A stretch of DNA of 64,000 nt from Ruminococcus sp. (GTDB taxonomy: Bacteria; Bacillota; Clostridia; Oscillospirales; Acutalibacteraceae), in the NCBI GenBank assembly GCA_017404145.1, contig JAFRCW010000009.1, positions 60,973-124,972 of the forward strand. Direction: 5' to 3'. The stretch's first letter is position 1. The number at the start of each line of letters is the position of its first letter. Shown one piece after another: positions 52,631 to 61,912 of the stretch. Both the position numbers and the translations under genes were made by a program. The notes beneath the pieces are model-generated. The model searched no databases, was not told the origin of the DNA, and worked only from the letters and a program-made list of their open reading frames with translations.

Positions 52631-53719
52631 ATGCCGACGGTCAAGGAAAAGGGTTTTTCATTTGATATCCGACAAACGAATATTTGTAAAGGCGTTGCTG
52701 TATTGATTCTGGTGTTTCACCATATGTTTCGCTACAGTCCGGTCGACTTTGTGCCGCTGATCAAGATCAACGACCTGTCGCTGGCGTACCGGGTCGCGGA
52801 TTTCGGTCACGTATGTGTGGCGGTATTCCTGATCCTTTCGGGATACGGGCTGTATAAGAGCTATTGTTCATTTGAGAGAAAAAACGGCGGAAAGCTCAGT
52901 ATTAAGCTCAATCTGTTATTCGTCAAGAATCATTTATTGAAGCTGATGCTCTCCTTTTGGTTTATCTATCTTCTGTTTGTTCCGCTCGGTTTTCTGTTCG
53001 GCAGGTCTCCGGTGGAAATCTATCAGGGAAATCTGCTGTACGCGCTCTTTGATTTTTTAGGGATCGCCTACTGGACAGGTACGCCGCTTTTTAACCAGAC
53101 ATGGTGGTTTATGTCTGTCATCATCCTCTACTATCTTTTGTTCCCCGTGATGATGAAGCTGCTGCGGCTTGCCCCTGAGCTGCTGCTCGCGATAGGGCTG
53201 TTTATTAATTTCGCGCAGTTTATTCCAAACACCGCGGAGGCAAGAAGTCATTTTTTGCCGTTTATACTCGGAATTTACCTTTCACAGGGAGATTTGCTCA
53301 ACAAATCGGCAAATCGGCTGAACAGCGTATGGAAGGCGCTCCTTTCGTCTCTTCTGCTGATCGGAGCGGGCGTGCTGTTTCGGCATTATTTCAACAATTC
53401 CATCGCGCTCGACGCGATGTTCGGACTGGGGATCATGATGTTCTCGTCGCTTTTGCTGTCGCGGATCCCTGTCCTGCGAAAGATTCTGGAAGAACTGGGA
53501 AAGACCAGTTCCGCGATCTTTATGTTCCATTCGTTTATTTATGTGTATTATCATTCCTGCAGGGATGTTATCTATTGGTTCCGATATGTGCCGCTGATCT
53601 TCAGCGTGATGATGGCGGTATGCTACGGGATCGCCAAGCTGATCGATCTGTTGAAACGCTTGATTCGTTTTGATAAATTAGTGGATCTGTGTACAGGAAA
53701 AAAGAGGGCGAAAGCCTGA
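52631..53719 (+). CDS. Membrane acyltransferase (acyltransferase 3 family)
   Basis: 362 residues with about ten spans. The family marker is early: ICKGVAVLILVFHHMFRY, with the His pair used in catalysis. The ending contains HSFIYVYYHSC and a basic tail. These proteins O- or N-acylate sugars of cell-surface polymers using cytoplasmic acyl donors. In this operon the likely acceptor is the amino sugar or its glycan. Confidence 0.9.
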   Translation: MPTVKEKGFSFDIRQTNICKGVAVLILVFHHMFRYSPVDFVPLIKINDLSLAYRVADFGHVCVAVFLILSGYGLYKSYCSFERKNGGKLSIKLNLLFVKNHLLKLMLSFWFIYLLFVPLGFLFGRSPVEIYQGNLLYALFDFLGIAYWTGTPLFNQTWWFMSVIILYYLLFPVMMKLLRLAPELLLAIGLFINFAQFIPNTAEARSHFLPFILGIYLSQGDLLNKSANRLNSVWKALLSSLLLIGAGVLFRHYFNNSIALDAMFGLGIMMFSSLLLSRIPVLRKILEELGKTSSAIFMFHSFIYVYYHSCRDVIYWFRYVPLIFSVMMAVCYGIAKLIDLLKRLIRFDKLVDLCTGKKRAKA

Positions 53720-53735
53720 GTGATTGAGTGATAGT

Positions 53736-54842
53736 ATGAAACAGAAACTGGTGATTATCGGCGCCAACGACTTTCAGGATCAGCTGATCCGAAAGGCGAA
53801 CGCCTTAGGGTATGAGACCCACGTTTTCGCGTGGGAGGACGGCGCGGTAGGGAAGAAGCACGCTGACTTCTTCTACCCCGTCAGCATTATCGAAAAAGAA
53901 GAGATCTTAGAAAAGTGCAAAGAGATCTCTCCGGTCGGCGTATGTTCCATCGCTTCCGATCTGGCGTCGATTACGGTGAACTTTGTCGCCGAAGGTCTGG
54001 GACTGCCGTGCAACAGCACAAAGGATCATCTGATCCAGACGAATAAGTACGCGATGCGAAAAGCGCTGTCCGACGCGGGCGTTTCCTGTCCGAAGTTTTT
54101 GCATACAGGATATGATATCGACGAGCGTCAGCTGGAGGGATTCTCCTTCCCGATCATTGTCAAGCCCACCGACCGTTCGGGCAGCAGGAATATTATGAAG
54201 CTCGAGTCCTTGGAGGGCTTACAGGAGGCAGTTCGCGCCGCCTGTGAGGTTTCCTTTGAGCATAAAGCGATCATAGAGGAATATCTCGAGGGCGAAGAAT
54301 ACAGTATGGAGACGATCTCCTATCGGGGAGAGCATCATTACCTTGCGACCACAAAGAAGTTTACCACCGGCGCGCCGCACTTTATCGAGACAGGTCACAG
54401 AGAACCCTCAGGACTGGATGACGAGATTTTAGAAAAGGCAAAAAGTACAGTGCTGAAAGCACTTGACGCCCTGCATATCCAAAACAGCGCGGGACACTCC
54501 GAGTTTAAGGTAAGCCCCGACGGCGAGATCAAGATCATTGAGATCGGCGCGAGAATGGGCGGCGACTGCATCGGTTCCGATCTGGTGTATCTCTCGACCG
54601 GCAACGACTTTGTCAAAATGGTGATCGACGTCGCCTGCGGCAAGGAGCCGGAGCTTTCCGATCAGAGAGAGGACAAATGCGCTGAGATACATTTTCTGTT
54701 TGACGAAAACGATCTGAAAGAACTCGACAGGATCAAAGAACAGACCCCCGAGAAGATCTACCGGATCAGTGATATAGAGATGGAGAATCTGGGAAACACT
54801 ACCGACAGCTCGACGCGACTCGGTTATTATATTTTGGTTTAG
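53736..54842 (+). CDS. ATP-grasp ligase
   Basis: 368 residues from ATG at 53736. An N-terminal pre-ATP domain (LVIIGANDFQDQLIRKANAL) leads to the ATP-grasp core: FPIIVKPTDRSGSRNI, IIEEYLEGEEYSMETI and the Mg-binding IEIGARMGGDCIGSDL. Such enzymes form amide or peptide bonds between a carboxylate and an amine. Next to a 4-amino-sugar transaminase, N-acylation of the sugar with an amino or carboxylic acid is a reasonable guess. The ribosome site is poor (GAGTGAT), which suggests coupling to the gene before it, whose stop is 17 bases away. Confidence 0.88.
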   Translation: MKQKLVIIGANDFQDQLIRKANALGYETHVFAWEDGAVGKKHADFFYPVSIIEKEEILEKCKEISPVGVCSIASDLASITVNFVAEGLGLPCNSTKDHLIQTNKYAMRKALSDAGVSCPKFLHTGYDIDERQLEGFSFPIIVKPTDRSGSRNIMKLESLEGLQEAVRAACEVSFEHKAIIEEYLEGEEYSMETISYRGEHHYLATTKKFTTGAPHFIETGHREPSGLDDEILEKAKSTVLKALDALHIQNSAGHSEFKVSPDGEIKIIEIGARMGGDCIGSDLVYLSTGNDFVKMVIDVACGKEPELSDQREDKCAEIHFLFDENDLKELDRIKEQTPEKIYRISDIEMENLGNTTDSSTRLGYYILV

Positions 54843-54857
54843 CAAGGAGGATCAATA

Positions 54858-55850
54858 ATGGAGAAAAAGAAGATATATCTCTTTGGCGCGACAGGTTCCA
54901 CAGGCGTTTATCTGACAGAGTATTTTGTGAAACATATGAACAGCGACGAGTATGAGCTGATCGCGGTCGGCAGAAGAAAGACCTCCTATTTTGACCGCTA
55001 CGGCGTCAAGTATTGCTCTGTCGATATCACCAAGGAGGAAGAGGTAAAGACACTTCCTACGGAAAATGTTCACTCGCTGATTATTCTCTCGGGAATTCTT
55101 CCCGCGAGGATGAAAGGCTACAAGCCCCAGCAGTATGTGGATATCAACATCAAGGGCGTTCTGAATATTATGGAGCATTTTAAAAACGCGGGCATTGACA
55201 GAGCGCTTTACGCGATCTCTATCTCCGATCTCCACGGCTATCTGCCCGAGAATAAGGAGTTCTTGCCGGATATGCCGCCAAAGTACAAGTACGGCACCGA
55301 TCACACGATCTATGCGATCACCAAGACCGCCGCGTGTGAGATCATCAAGACCTATTATCACGATTTCGGGATCAAATATTATTTCCTGCGTCTGCCGAAC
55401 ATCTATCTGTATTCTCCCGAGAAGGAGTATTATGTAGACGGAGAGCTCAGAAAGATCTCCTATCGCTATCTGATCGACCGCGCGATCGCGGGCGAGGATA
55501 TCGAGCTGTGGGGAGATCCTGAGAGAAAGCGTGAGATCGTTTATGTCAAGGATTTCTGCAAGATGGTCTATCTGGCGACCTTTGCCGAATGTGAGCCCTC
55601 TTATTTCAACGTCGGCGCCGATCTGATGGTGAGTATGCGCGATCAGATTCAGGGTATGATCGACGTATTCTCTCCCGAGGATAAAAAGTCAAAAATCATC
55701 GAGTGTCCCGAAAAGCCCTCCTGCGATGATTCTCATATGAATATCGATAAGGCGAGGAAGCTCTTGGGTTATGAGCCGGAATATGACTATATCGCCTACC
55801 TCAAAGATTATCAAAAAGAGATGAGCTCCGACCGATTTGAAGGACTCTAA
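54858..55850 (+). CDS. NAD-dependent epimerase/dehydratase
   Basis: 330 residues, an extended SDR. Cofactor loop FGATGSTGVYLTEYF, a Y-x3-K pair in YAITKTAAC, and substrate-domain pieces RLPNIYLYSPE and GDPERKREIVYVKDFC. It could epimerise, reduce or dehydrate the nucleotide sugar between RmlB and the transferase. It begins 15 bases after the ATP-grasp gene with AAGGAGG. Confidence 0.9.
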   Translation: MEKKKIYLFGATGSTGVYLTEYFVKHMNSDEYELIAVGRRKTSYFDRYGVKYCSVDITKEEEVKTLPTENVHSLIILSGILPARMKGYKPQQYVDINIKGVLNIMEHFKNAGIDRALYAISISDLHGYLPENKEFLPDMPPKYKYGTDHTIYAITKTAACEIIKTYYHDFGIKYYFLRLPNIYLYSPEKEYYVDGELRKISYRYLIDRAIAGEDIELWGDPERKREIVYVKDFCKMVYLATFAECEPSYFNVGADLMVSMRDQIQGMIDVFSPEDKKSKIIECPEKPSCDDSHMNIDKARKLLGYEPEYDYIAYLKDYQKEMSSDRFEGL

Positions 55851-55860
55851 GGAGAACGCT

Positions 55861-56808
55861 ATGGAAAAAATTTCATTTGTGATTCCCTGCTACGGCAGCG
55901 AGAACACGATCGAATATGTGGTGGACGAGATCAGAGACACGATCGCGCTGCGTCCCGAATTCACCTTCGAGATCATCGCGGTCAACGACTGCTCTCCCGA
56001 CAAGGTGTATGAGAAGCTGGTGGTTCTTGCCGCTGTGGATAAGCGCGTCAAGGTGATCAACTTCGCGAAGAATATGAACCGTCCCGGCGCGGTGATGGCA
56101 GGACTGAACAACGTCAGCGGCAAGTATGTCGTTGTGATGGACGACGACGGTCAGTGCCCGATGGAGAGGTTCTGGGAGCTTTTCAGACCAATTGAAGAAG
56201 GTCACGACGTTGCGATCGCAAAGTACCCGGAGAGAAAGCAGTCGGCGTTCAAGAACTTCGGCACCTTTGTCAACAAGAAGATGACCGAGTTTATTATCAA
56301 CCGTCCCAAGGATATGGAGTTTACCAACTTTATGATCCTGCGCTCCTATATTGTGGAGGAGATTATTAAATATAAAAACCCCTATCCGTTCTTTACGGGA
56401 CTGATCCTGCGTACCACCAAGGATATCGTCAATGTGAATATGGAAGAGAGAGAGAGAATTTCCGGCTCCTCTACCTTTACGTTCGGCAAGATGCTCGGTA
56501 TGTGGGTCAACGGACTGACCGCCTTTTCGATCAAGCCGCTGCGGATTTCCTCTCTGGTGGGCGTTATCTGCGCGGTGGTCGGTTTTGTCTTCGGTCTGGT
56601 GACGATCATCCGCAAGCTGGTATCGACCGATATCAGCGTCGGCTGGAGCTCGACGATTTCCATTATGCTCTTTATCGGCGGATTGATCATGCTGATGCTC
56701 GGAATGATCGGCGAGTATCTCGGACGTATCTATATCAGCCTGAACAATTCTCCGCAGTTTGTGATCAAAGAGAAAATCAATTTTGACGGTGAAGACGATG
56801 AAGAATAA
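55861..56808 (+). CDS. Family 2 glycosyltransferase, polyprenyl-phosphate type (ArnC/GtrB-like)
   Basis: 315 residues from ATG at 55861 (AAGGAGAACG ahead). GT-A fold: IPCYGSENTIEYVVDEI, the DxD-like MDDDGQCP, and two C-terminal spans (RISSLVGVICAVVGFVFGL and ISIMLFIGGLIMLMLGMIG). This layout is that of ArnC, GtrB and DPM1-like enzymes that put one sugar on undecaprenyl phosphate. The next two genes code for small EamA-type membrane proteins, as in the arn cluster. Confidence 0.93.
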   Translation: MEKISFVIPCYGSENTIEYVVDEIRDTIALRPEFTFEIIAVNDCSPDKVYEKLVVLAAVDKRVKVINFAKNMNRPGAVMAGLNNVSGKYVVVMDDDGQCPMERFWELFRPIEEGHDVAIAKYPERKQSAFKNFGTFVNKKMTEFIINRPKDMEFTNFMILRSYIVEEIIKYKNPYPFFTGLILRTTKDIVNVNMEERERISGSSTFTFGKMLGMWVNGLTAFSIKPLRISSLVGVICAVVGFVFGLVTIIRKLVSTDISVGWSSTISIMLFIGGLIMLMLGMIGEYLGRIYISLNNSPQFVIKEKINFDGEDDEE

Positions 56809-57157
56809 TGCCGTATTCAGTAACAAAAAATGGTTTTTGATCCTGCATATTGAGCTGCTGCTGTTCTCTTTCGGCGGCGTATGCTCCAAGATGGCGGCAC
56901 AGAATGATTTTCTCTCATTTTGGTTCATTTTCTGGTATGCTCTGGTGATCCTCAACCTCGGCATCTATGCGATCGTATGGCAGCAGATCATCAAGCATCT
57001 GCCGCTGAATACTGCCTACGCGAACAAGGCGGTGACTATCGCGTGGGGTATTCTTTGGGGCGTGCTGTTCTTCGGAGAAGTTGTGACATGGACAAAACTG
57101 ATCGGCGCTGCGATCGTTATCGTAGGAGTGATAGTGGTGGTGATGGCAGATGAGTAG
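56798..57157 (+). CDS. Small EamA/SMR-like membrane protein, ArnE-like flippase half
   Basis: 119 residues from ATG at 56798, overlapping the glycosyltransferase by 11 bases. Four spans: LHIELLLFSFGGVCSKMAA, the FWFIFWYALVILNLGIYA span, LNTAYANKAVTIAWGILWG and KLIGAAIVIVGVIVVVMA. The PLNTAYANKAVT segment matches the EmrE/ArnE pattern. Its stop overlaps the next gene by 8 bases, so the two were probably made to pair in one complex that flips the lipid-linked sugar. Confidence 0.87.
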   Translation: MKNNAVFSNKKWFLILHIELLLFSFGGVCSKMAAQNDFLSFWFIFWYALVILNLGIYAIVWQQIIKHLPLNTAYANKAVTIAWGILWGVLFFGEVVTWTKLIGAAIVIVGVIVVVMADE

Positions 57158-57536
57158 AGAAGTATTATTTTCATTGATCTTTATCTTCGGCGTATTCATC
57201 TCCGCGATCTCCCAGATCATTCTGAAAAAAGCGGCGCAAAAGGAATATCCGAACAAAATCAGAGAGTATCTGAATGTTCGCGTGATCTTCGCCTATATTA
57301 TCTTTTTCGGCGCGACGCTGTGTACCGTCTGGGCTTATACGGTGATCCCGCTGTCCTTGGGACCGATCTTAGAGAGCTCGGGATATCTGTTCGTCGCCTT
57401 TTTGAGCTGGTTGTTTTTGAAGGAAAAAATCTCGTGGAAAAAGATGATCGGCTTCGGTATCATCATCACGGGAATCATTGTATACGCTGTGAACTTTAAT
57501 ACGGAAATTGTTTTTCTCGGATTAAGATTAAATTAG
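57150..57536 (+). CDS. Small EamA/SMR-like membrane protein, ArnF-like flippase half
   Basis: 128 residues. Four spans again, with AISQIILKKAAQKE, VIPLSLGPILESSGYLFVA and FLKEKISWKKMIGFGIIITG, the EamA-type repeat. It overlaps the first half by 8 bases. A two-protein EmrE-type transporter behind an ArnC-like transferase points to flipping of polyprenyl-phosphate-sugar rather than drug export. Confidence 0.87.
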   Translation: MSREVLFSLIFIFGVFISAISQIILKKAAQKEYPNKIREYLNVRVIFAYIIFFGATLCTVWAYTVIPLSLGPILESSGYLFVAFLSWLFLKEKISWKKMIGFGIIITGIIVYAVNFNTEIVFLGLRLN

Positions 57537-57555
57537 TGATAAATGAGGTGATTGT

Positions 57556-58434
57556 ATGAAAGGTATCATCTTAGCGGGCGGACAGGGTACAAGACTCTAT
57601 CCGATGACGGTAGTGGTATCAAAGCAGCTGCTGCCGATATATGATAAACCGATGATCTACTATCCTCTTTCGATACTGCTTTTGGCGGGGATCAGAGAGA
57701 TTCTGATCATATCCACTCCCGAAGCGACCCCGATGTACCGTGAGCTTCTCGGAGACGGCAAAAGGATCGGCGTAGAGCTGTCCTATAAAGTACAGGATAC
57801 GCCCAGAGGACTTGCCGACGCGTTTATTTTAGGAGAAGAGTTTATCGGAGACGATTCCGTCTGTCTGATTCTGGGCGATAACATCTTCTACGGTCAGAAT
57901 ATGACCGCAGTGCTCAACGAAGCGATGGACAAGCTCGACGGCGCGACCGTTTTCGGTTATCCCGTCAAGCATCCGAAAGCCTTCGGCGTGGTAGAATTCG
58001 ACGAAAATCAAAATGTGATTTCCATCGAAGAAAAGCCCCAAAAGCCGAAGTCGAGCTTTGCCGTTCCCGGACTGTATTTCTATGACAACGACGTCGTAGA
58101 GATCGCGAAGAACGTCAAGCCCTCCGCGCGCGGCGAGATCGAGATCACCGCAGTGAACAACGCTTATCTCGAGCGCAAAAAGCTAAAGGTGTGTCTCTTG
58201 GGCAGAGGGATCGCGTGGCTCGACACCGGAACCCCGCAGGGACTTCTGAAAGCGGCGGAATTCGTCGAGGCAGTCCAGTCCAGACAGGGCTTTTATATGT
58301 CCTGTATCGAGGAGATTGCCTATCGCCGTCACTTCATCACCGCTGAACAGCTTCTTCAATTGGGCGAGGAGCTTTCCACAACCGACTACGGTCAGTATAT
58401 TATGTCTATTGCACAGGAGGCGTTGGAGAAATGA
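57556..58434 (+). CDS. rmlA: Glucose-1-phosphate thymidylyltransferase
   Basis: 292 residues. It makes dTDP-glucose from dTTP and glucose 1-phosphate. The nucleotide site [23 protein letters not shown] and GDNIFYG are all present, and the C-terminal helices are as in RmlA/RfbA. Its last 4 bases overlap the rmlB start. Confidence 0.97.
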   Translation: MKGIILAGGQGTRLYPMTVVVSKQLLPIYDKPMIYYPLSILLLAGIREILIISTPEATPMYRELLGDGKRIGVELSYKVQDTPRGLADAFILGEEFIGDDSVCLILGDNIFYGQNMTAVLNEAMDKLDGATVFGYPVKHPKAFGVVEFDENQNVISIEEKPQKPKSSFAVPGLYFYDNDVVEIAKNVKPSARGEIEITAVNNAYLERKKLKVCLLGRGIAWLDTGTPQGLLKAAEFVEAVQSRQGFYMSCIEEIAYRRHFITAEQLLQLGEELSTTDYGQYIMSIAQEALEK

Positions 58435-59450
58435 ATATCATCGTAACCGGCGGCGCGGGCTTTATCGGCTCCAACTTCGTTTTTTATATGCTCAAAGAAC
58501 ATCCCGACTACCGCATCGTATGTCTGGATAAGCTGACCTACGCGGGCAACTTAAAAACCTTAAAGCCCGTGATGGATAACGAGAACTTCCGCTTTGTCAG
58601 GGCGGATATCTGCGACAGAGAAGCAGTCGATCAGATCTTTTCTGAGGAGCACCCCGATATCGTCGTCAACTTTGCCGCGGAATCCCACGTAGACCGTTCT
58701 ATCGAGGATCCCGAGGTGTTCCTCAGGACCAACATCCTCGGTACCGCGACCCTGATGGACGCATGCCGAAAGTACGGGATACAGAGATATCATCAGGTAT
58801 CTACCGACGAGGTTTACGGCGATCTGCCGCTTGACCGTCCCGACCTGTTCTTTACCGAGACGACTCCGCTGCATACCTCCAGCCCCTATTCGTCCTCTAA
58901 GGCGAGCGCGGATCTGTTGGTGCTTGCCTACCACAGAACCTACGGTCTGCCCGTGACGATCTCCAGATGTTCGAACAACTACGGTCCCTATCACTTCCCC
59001 GAGAAGCTGATCCCGCTGATGATCGCGAACGCCCTGAACGACAAGCCCCTGCCCGTTTACGGCAAGGGCGAGAACGTCCGCGACTGGCTCTATGTCGAGG
59101 ATCACTGCAAGGCGATCGACCTGATCATCCACAAGGGCAGAGTCGGAGAGGTCTACAACGTCGGCGGCCACAACGAGATGGCGAACATCGACATCGTCAA
59201 GCTGATCTGCAAGGAACTGAATAAGCCCGAGAGCCTGATCACCTATGTCACCGACCGCAAGGGTCACGATCTCAGATACGCGATCGACCCGACCAAGATC
59301 CACACTGAACTCGGCTGGCTGCCCGAGACCAAGTTCGAGGACGGCATCAAAAAGACGATCAAATGGTACCTTGATAACAAGGAGTGGTGGGAGGACATCA
59401 TCTCCGGCGAGTATCAGGAATACTACGAAAAGATGTATACAAACAGATAA
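58431..59450 (+). CDS. rmlB: dTDP-glucose 4,6-dehydratase
   Basis: 339 residues. It turns dTDP-glucose into dTDP-4-keto-6-deoxyglucose with bound NAD. Motifs: [23 protein letters not shown], the catalytic STDEVYGDL, and Y-x3-K in [13 protein letters not shown]. No rmlC or rmlD follows, so rhamnose is not the product of this operon; the transaminase is the likely user of the keto-sugar. Confidence 0.97.
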   Translation: MNIIVTGGAGFIGSNFVFYMLKEHPDYRIVCLDKLTYAGNLKTLKPVMDNENFRFVRADICDREAVDQIFSEEHPDIVVNFAAESHVDRSIEDPEVFLRTNILGTATLMDACRKYGIQRYHQVSTDEVYGDLPLDRPDLFFTETTPLHTSSPYSSSKASADLLVLAYHRTYGLPVTISRCSNNYGPYHFPEKLIPLMIANALNDKPLPVYGKGENVRDWLYVEDHCKAIDLIIHKGRVGEVYNVGGHNEMANIDIVKLICKELNKPESLITYVTDRKGHDLRYAIDPTKIHTELGWLPETKFEDGIKKTIKWYLDNKEWWEDIISGEYQEYYEKMYTNR

Positions 59451-59457
59451 ACAGACA

Positions 59458-59487
59458 AAAAAGAGCTGCCGGTTGCAGCTCTTTTTC
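59458..59487 (+). terminator. Terminator of the surface-sugar operon
   Basis: AAAGAGCTGC, CGGTT, GCAGCTCTTT then TTC. It may also serve the convergent CotH/dockerin gene. Confidence 0.9.
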
Positions 59488-59507
59488 TATGTTAAGATGA
59501 CGTTCTG

Positions 59508-60980
59508 CTAAGTATCAGAAGGAGATATTTTTACTGCCTCGTTGATCCGGTTCGGATTGGAGATATGGGCGAGGTATTTTTGGATGACGGTAGCGTCCAG
59601 CACACTCAGGTTATCGTCAGACGTTTTGCTGCGGATGACGGTCATTTCGTCATAGTCCGTTATCAGACACGCAAGGATCTTTTGGATATTTGTCGCGTCC
59701 AGGATGGTGACTTCTCCGTCCGAGTCCGAATCCCCCCTGATATAGTATTTTTGAGAGGCAAACCGGCCTGACAGCCAAAGCTCCCTTTCTGCGCACCAGC
59801 TTTTCAGATAGCTGAGATTCTCATCATAGGTGGAGAGAGGCTTTTTCTGTACATTGACCCAGTAGCGGGAGACGTTCCATCCCGCTTCACGGTAATTTCT
59901 GTCAAAAACGTCTCTGTATTCGGCGTTGAGCGTATCGATCAGACCGCCGTCGGCGCCGATATTCGAAAAGACCGCTCCGTATTCTTCGTAGGCTTTTTTC
60001 ACTTCATAGTTGAACCAGTCATAACCGCAGAGAACGGCAAAAAGATTTTTCTCGTTCGCGAAGAGTCCGTCGGAAGCATACGCTTTTCGGGAAGAAGCGG
60101 AGTAGTCGGGATTTGCGTTACCCATCGACAGATCATAGTCCCATGCGGGACCCGCGTACAGGACGCTGTTTTGATAATAGAAAAACACCGACGAGAACCC
60201 GAAGTCGACTGTTTTTAAATATTCATTGAGAAGATAATACTTGACAAAAGAGGAAATATCGATTTTTTGAGAGATTTCTTCCATGGATCCCGATTTGATC
60301 GTGGAGATGATATCCGTCATGATCGCGCTGATACGGTCGCGTTCGCCGTCTGCTGCCGGATCAGGTTCCTTGATAGCGAACCGAAAGCCTTCGGGACGGA
60401 TATAGGTGACGTCAGGCTCGTTCCTTGCCGCTTCATATTCAACGATAAACTCTCCGTTGTCGGTATTGATATTCACCCTGTCCGCGCCGTCGCCGATCGG
60501 TTCTGTCAGGATATAACAGCCGCGGTATTCACCGTCCAGCCACAGCTCCGATATCCGCTGCTGTGAGGTGTATTCGAGTCCGAGAGAGGCGGCGGTATCC
60601 AGTCCGATGTAGTTTCTGATCAATGTCGGGTCAAAGAGGTTCGCGAGCAGCGCCCACTTCTTTGCGTTTCCCATATGAAGCACATTCCGCTTTTTCGAAT
60701 ACTTGATGGTAAATGATTTTTTCTCGACCCATGAAAGAGCGGTGGAGTTGCCTCTGATCTTGATGAGAGCATCGTCTTCAAGCACAGATCCGTCGGTATC
60801 CGTTATGATGATATGAGCGCTTTGGTAGCCGTCCTCTTTTTGAAGAGAGGCGCCGTTTCCGTTTTCGGTTACGATCCTGATCTGCGGAACATCGGGTGTT
60901 TCTCCATCATAGGCAAAAGCGCTGCCGCAAAGCGAAAACACACAGAGGATCGCGATTATTAACGCAAAAAACCGTTTCAA
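59508..60980 (-). CDS. Secreted CotH-kinase-like protein with dockerin
   Basis: 490 residues from TTG at 60980; GGAGGT lies 8 bases ahead, whereas the in-frame TTG at 60995 overlaps that site. Signal peptide 1-23 (GSAFA at the cut). The CotH domain covers about 30-410: IKIRGNSTALSWVEKKSFTI at its start, a YEAARNEPDVTYI stretch, and GPAWDYDLSMGN with the metal-binding Asp residues. CotH proteins of spore coats are protein kinases; many bacterial relatives carry dockerins and are of unknown role. The dockerin (about 425-490) has one full loop DSDSDGEVTILD and one degraded loop (DDNLSVLD). Confidence 0.9.
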   Translation of the reverse strand: MKRFFALIIAILCVFSLCGSAFAYDGETPDVPQIRIVTENGNGASLQKEDGYQSAHIIITDTDGSVLEDDALIKIRGNSTALSWVEKKSFTIKYSKKRNVLHMGNAKKWALLANLFDPTLIRNYIGLDTAASLGLEYTSQQRISELWLDGEYRGCYILTEPIGDGADRVNINTDNGEFIVEYEAARNEPDVTYIRPEGFRFAIKEPDPAADGERDRISAIMTDIISTIKSGSMEEISQKIDISSFVKYYLLNEYLKTVDFGFSSVFFYYQNSVLYAGPAWDYDLSMGNANPDYSASSRKAYASDGLFANEKNLFAVLCGYDWFNYEVKKAYEEYGAVFSNIGADGGLIDTLNAEYRDVFDRNYREAGWNVSRYWVNVQKKPLSTYDENLSYLKSWCAERELWLSGRFASQKYYIRGDSDSDGEVTILDATNIQKILACLITDYDEMTVIRSKTSDDNLSVLDATVIQKYLAHISNPNRINEAVKISPSDT

Positions 60981-61026
60981 TGATATTACCTCCAAGGCGG
61001 ATTGGGAATGAAATCTACTCTATCTC

Positions 61027-61055
61027 ATTATATATTATCGGTTATCAAGAATCAA
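61027..61055 (-). promoter_or_regulatory. Promoter of the CotH/dockerin gene
   Basis: On the minus strand TTGATT, 17 bases, TATAAT, about 47 bases before the start codon. Confidence 0.7.
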
Positions 61056-61092
61056 CAAATATGATAAAATCCAAAGAACTTTCTTCTTTCCA

Positions 61093-61121
61093 TTGATTTT
61101 GTATGCATTATGGTTTACAAT
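61093..61121 (+). promoter_or_regulatory. Promoter of the phosphoribosyltransferase gene
   Basis: TTGATT, 17 bases, TACAAT, 28 bases before the ATG at 61150. Confidence 0.6.
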
Positions 61122-61149
61122 AGTAATATCAACAATTCCGGAGGCAGAA

Positions 61150-61785
61150 ATGGCACAAGAATATAAAATCCGAACCAAAAATCCCGATGTTTTCCTGCGT
61201 GTGCAGAAGGGGCATTTTGCTACGATGCACAGCCATACGAACTACTATATCGACGTTACTACCCAGAAGTACCGTCTCTCCGAGGCGAAGGCGGTGGCGA
61301 AGGAGATGGTATCCGCTTATCGTTCCAATACCATCATCGACACGATCATCTGTCTGGACGGCACCGAGGTGATCGGCGCGCTGGTGGCGCAGGAGCTGAC
61401 CGATGAAAGCTTTATGAACCTTAACGCGCACGGAACGGTCTATGTGCTTTCTCCCGAGTTTATCGGCGGGGGACAGATGATTTTCCGCGACAACACCGCT
61501 CCGATGATTATGAACAAGCATATCCTGATCATCGCCGCTTCCGTCACCACCGGCAAGAGCGCTCGTGCGGCAATCGACGCGATCAAGTACTACGGCGGTC
61601 ATATGGTGGGTGTTTCCGCGATCTTCGCGACAGAGAACGAGTGCGCCGGCGTGCCGGTATACTCGATCTTCAACCCCAACGACCTCGGCGACTATCAGAG
61701 CTTCAGACCTCACGAATGTCCGATGTGCGTGCAGGGCGTCCGTCTCGAAGCCCTTGTCAATAGCTACGGGTGCTCGAGACTTTAA
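61150..61785 (+). CDS. Orotate-phosphoribosyltransferase-like protein
   Basis: 211 residues from ATG at 61150 (GGAGG seven bases ahead). The PRPP loop is ILIIAASVTTGKSARAAIDA, with Ala-Ser in place of the usual acidic pair before V-T-T-G, so activity is not certain. Upstream are SNTIIDTIICLDGTEVIGA and the hydrophobic ending strand. The C-terminus has HECPMCVQGV with a CxxC pair. Clostridia carry this variant as a stand-alone gene; whether it serves pyrimidine synthesis or salvage is not clear. Confidence 0.8.
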   Translation: MAQEYKIRTKNPDVFLRVQKGHFATMHSHTNYYIDVTTQKYRLSEAKAVAKEMVSAYRSNTIIDTIICLDGTEVIGALVAQELTDESFMNLNAHGTVYVLSPEFIGGGQMIFRDNTAPMIMNKHILIIAASVTTGKSARAAIDAIKYYGGHMVGVSAIFATENECAGVPVYSIFNPNDLGDYQSFRPHECPMCVQGVRLEALVNSYGCSRL

Positions 61786-61788
61786 TAA

Positions 61789-61815
61789 CTAAGAGCTAAG
61801 AAATAAGAACTAAGA
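61789..61815. repeat. Heptad array (AACTAAG units)
   Basis: AACTAAG, AGCTAAG, AAATAAG, AACTAAG in tandem, the same unit type as the array at 38114. Confidence 0.55.
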
Positions 61816-61912
61816 ACGTTGGCTACTCGCTACGCTCGAACAAATGGAGAATTACATCATCAAAAAGCTGGAGCTTCAATGGGGAAACTTCAGCTTGATT
61901 ATTTGTACCAAT

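Noticed and set aside
57556..59450. Rhamnose (rmlABCD) pathway
   Set aside because: rmlC and rmlD are missing and a keto-sugar transaminase is present instead.
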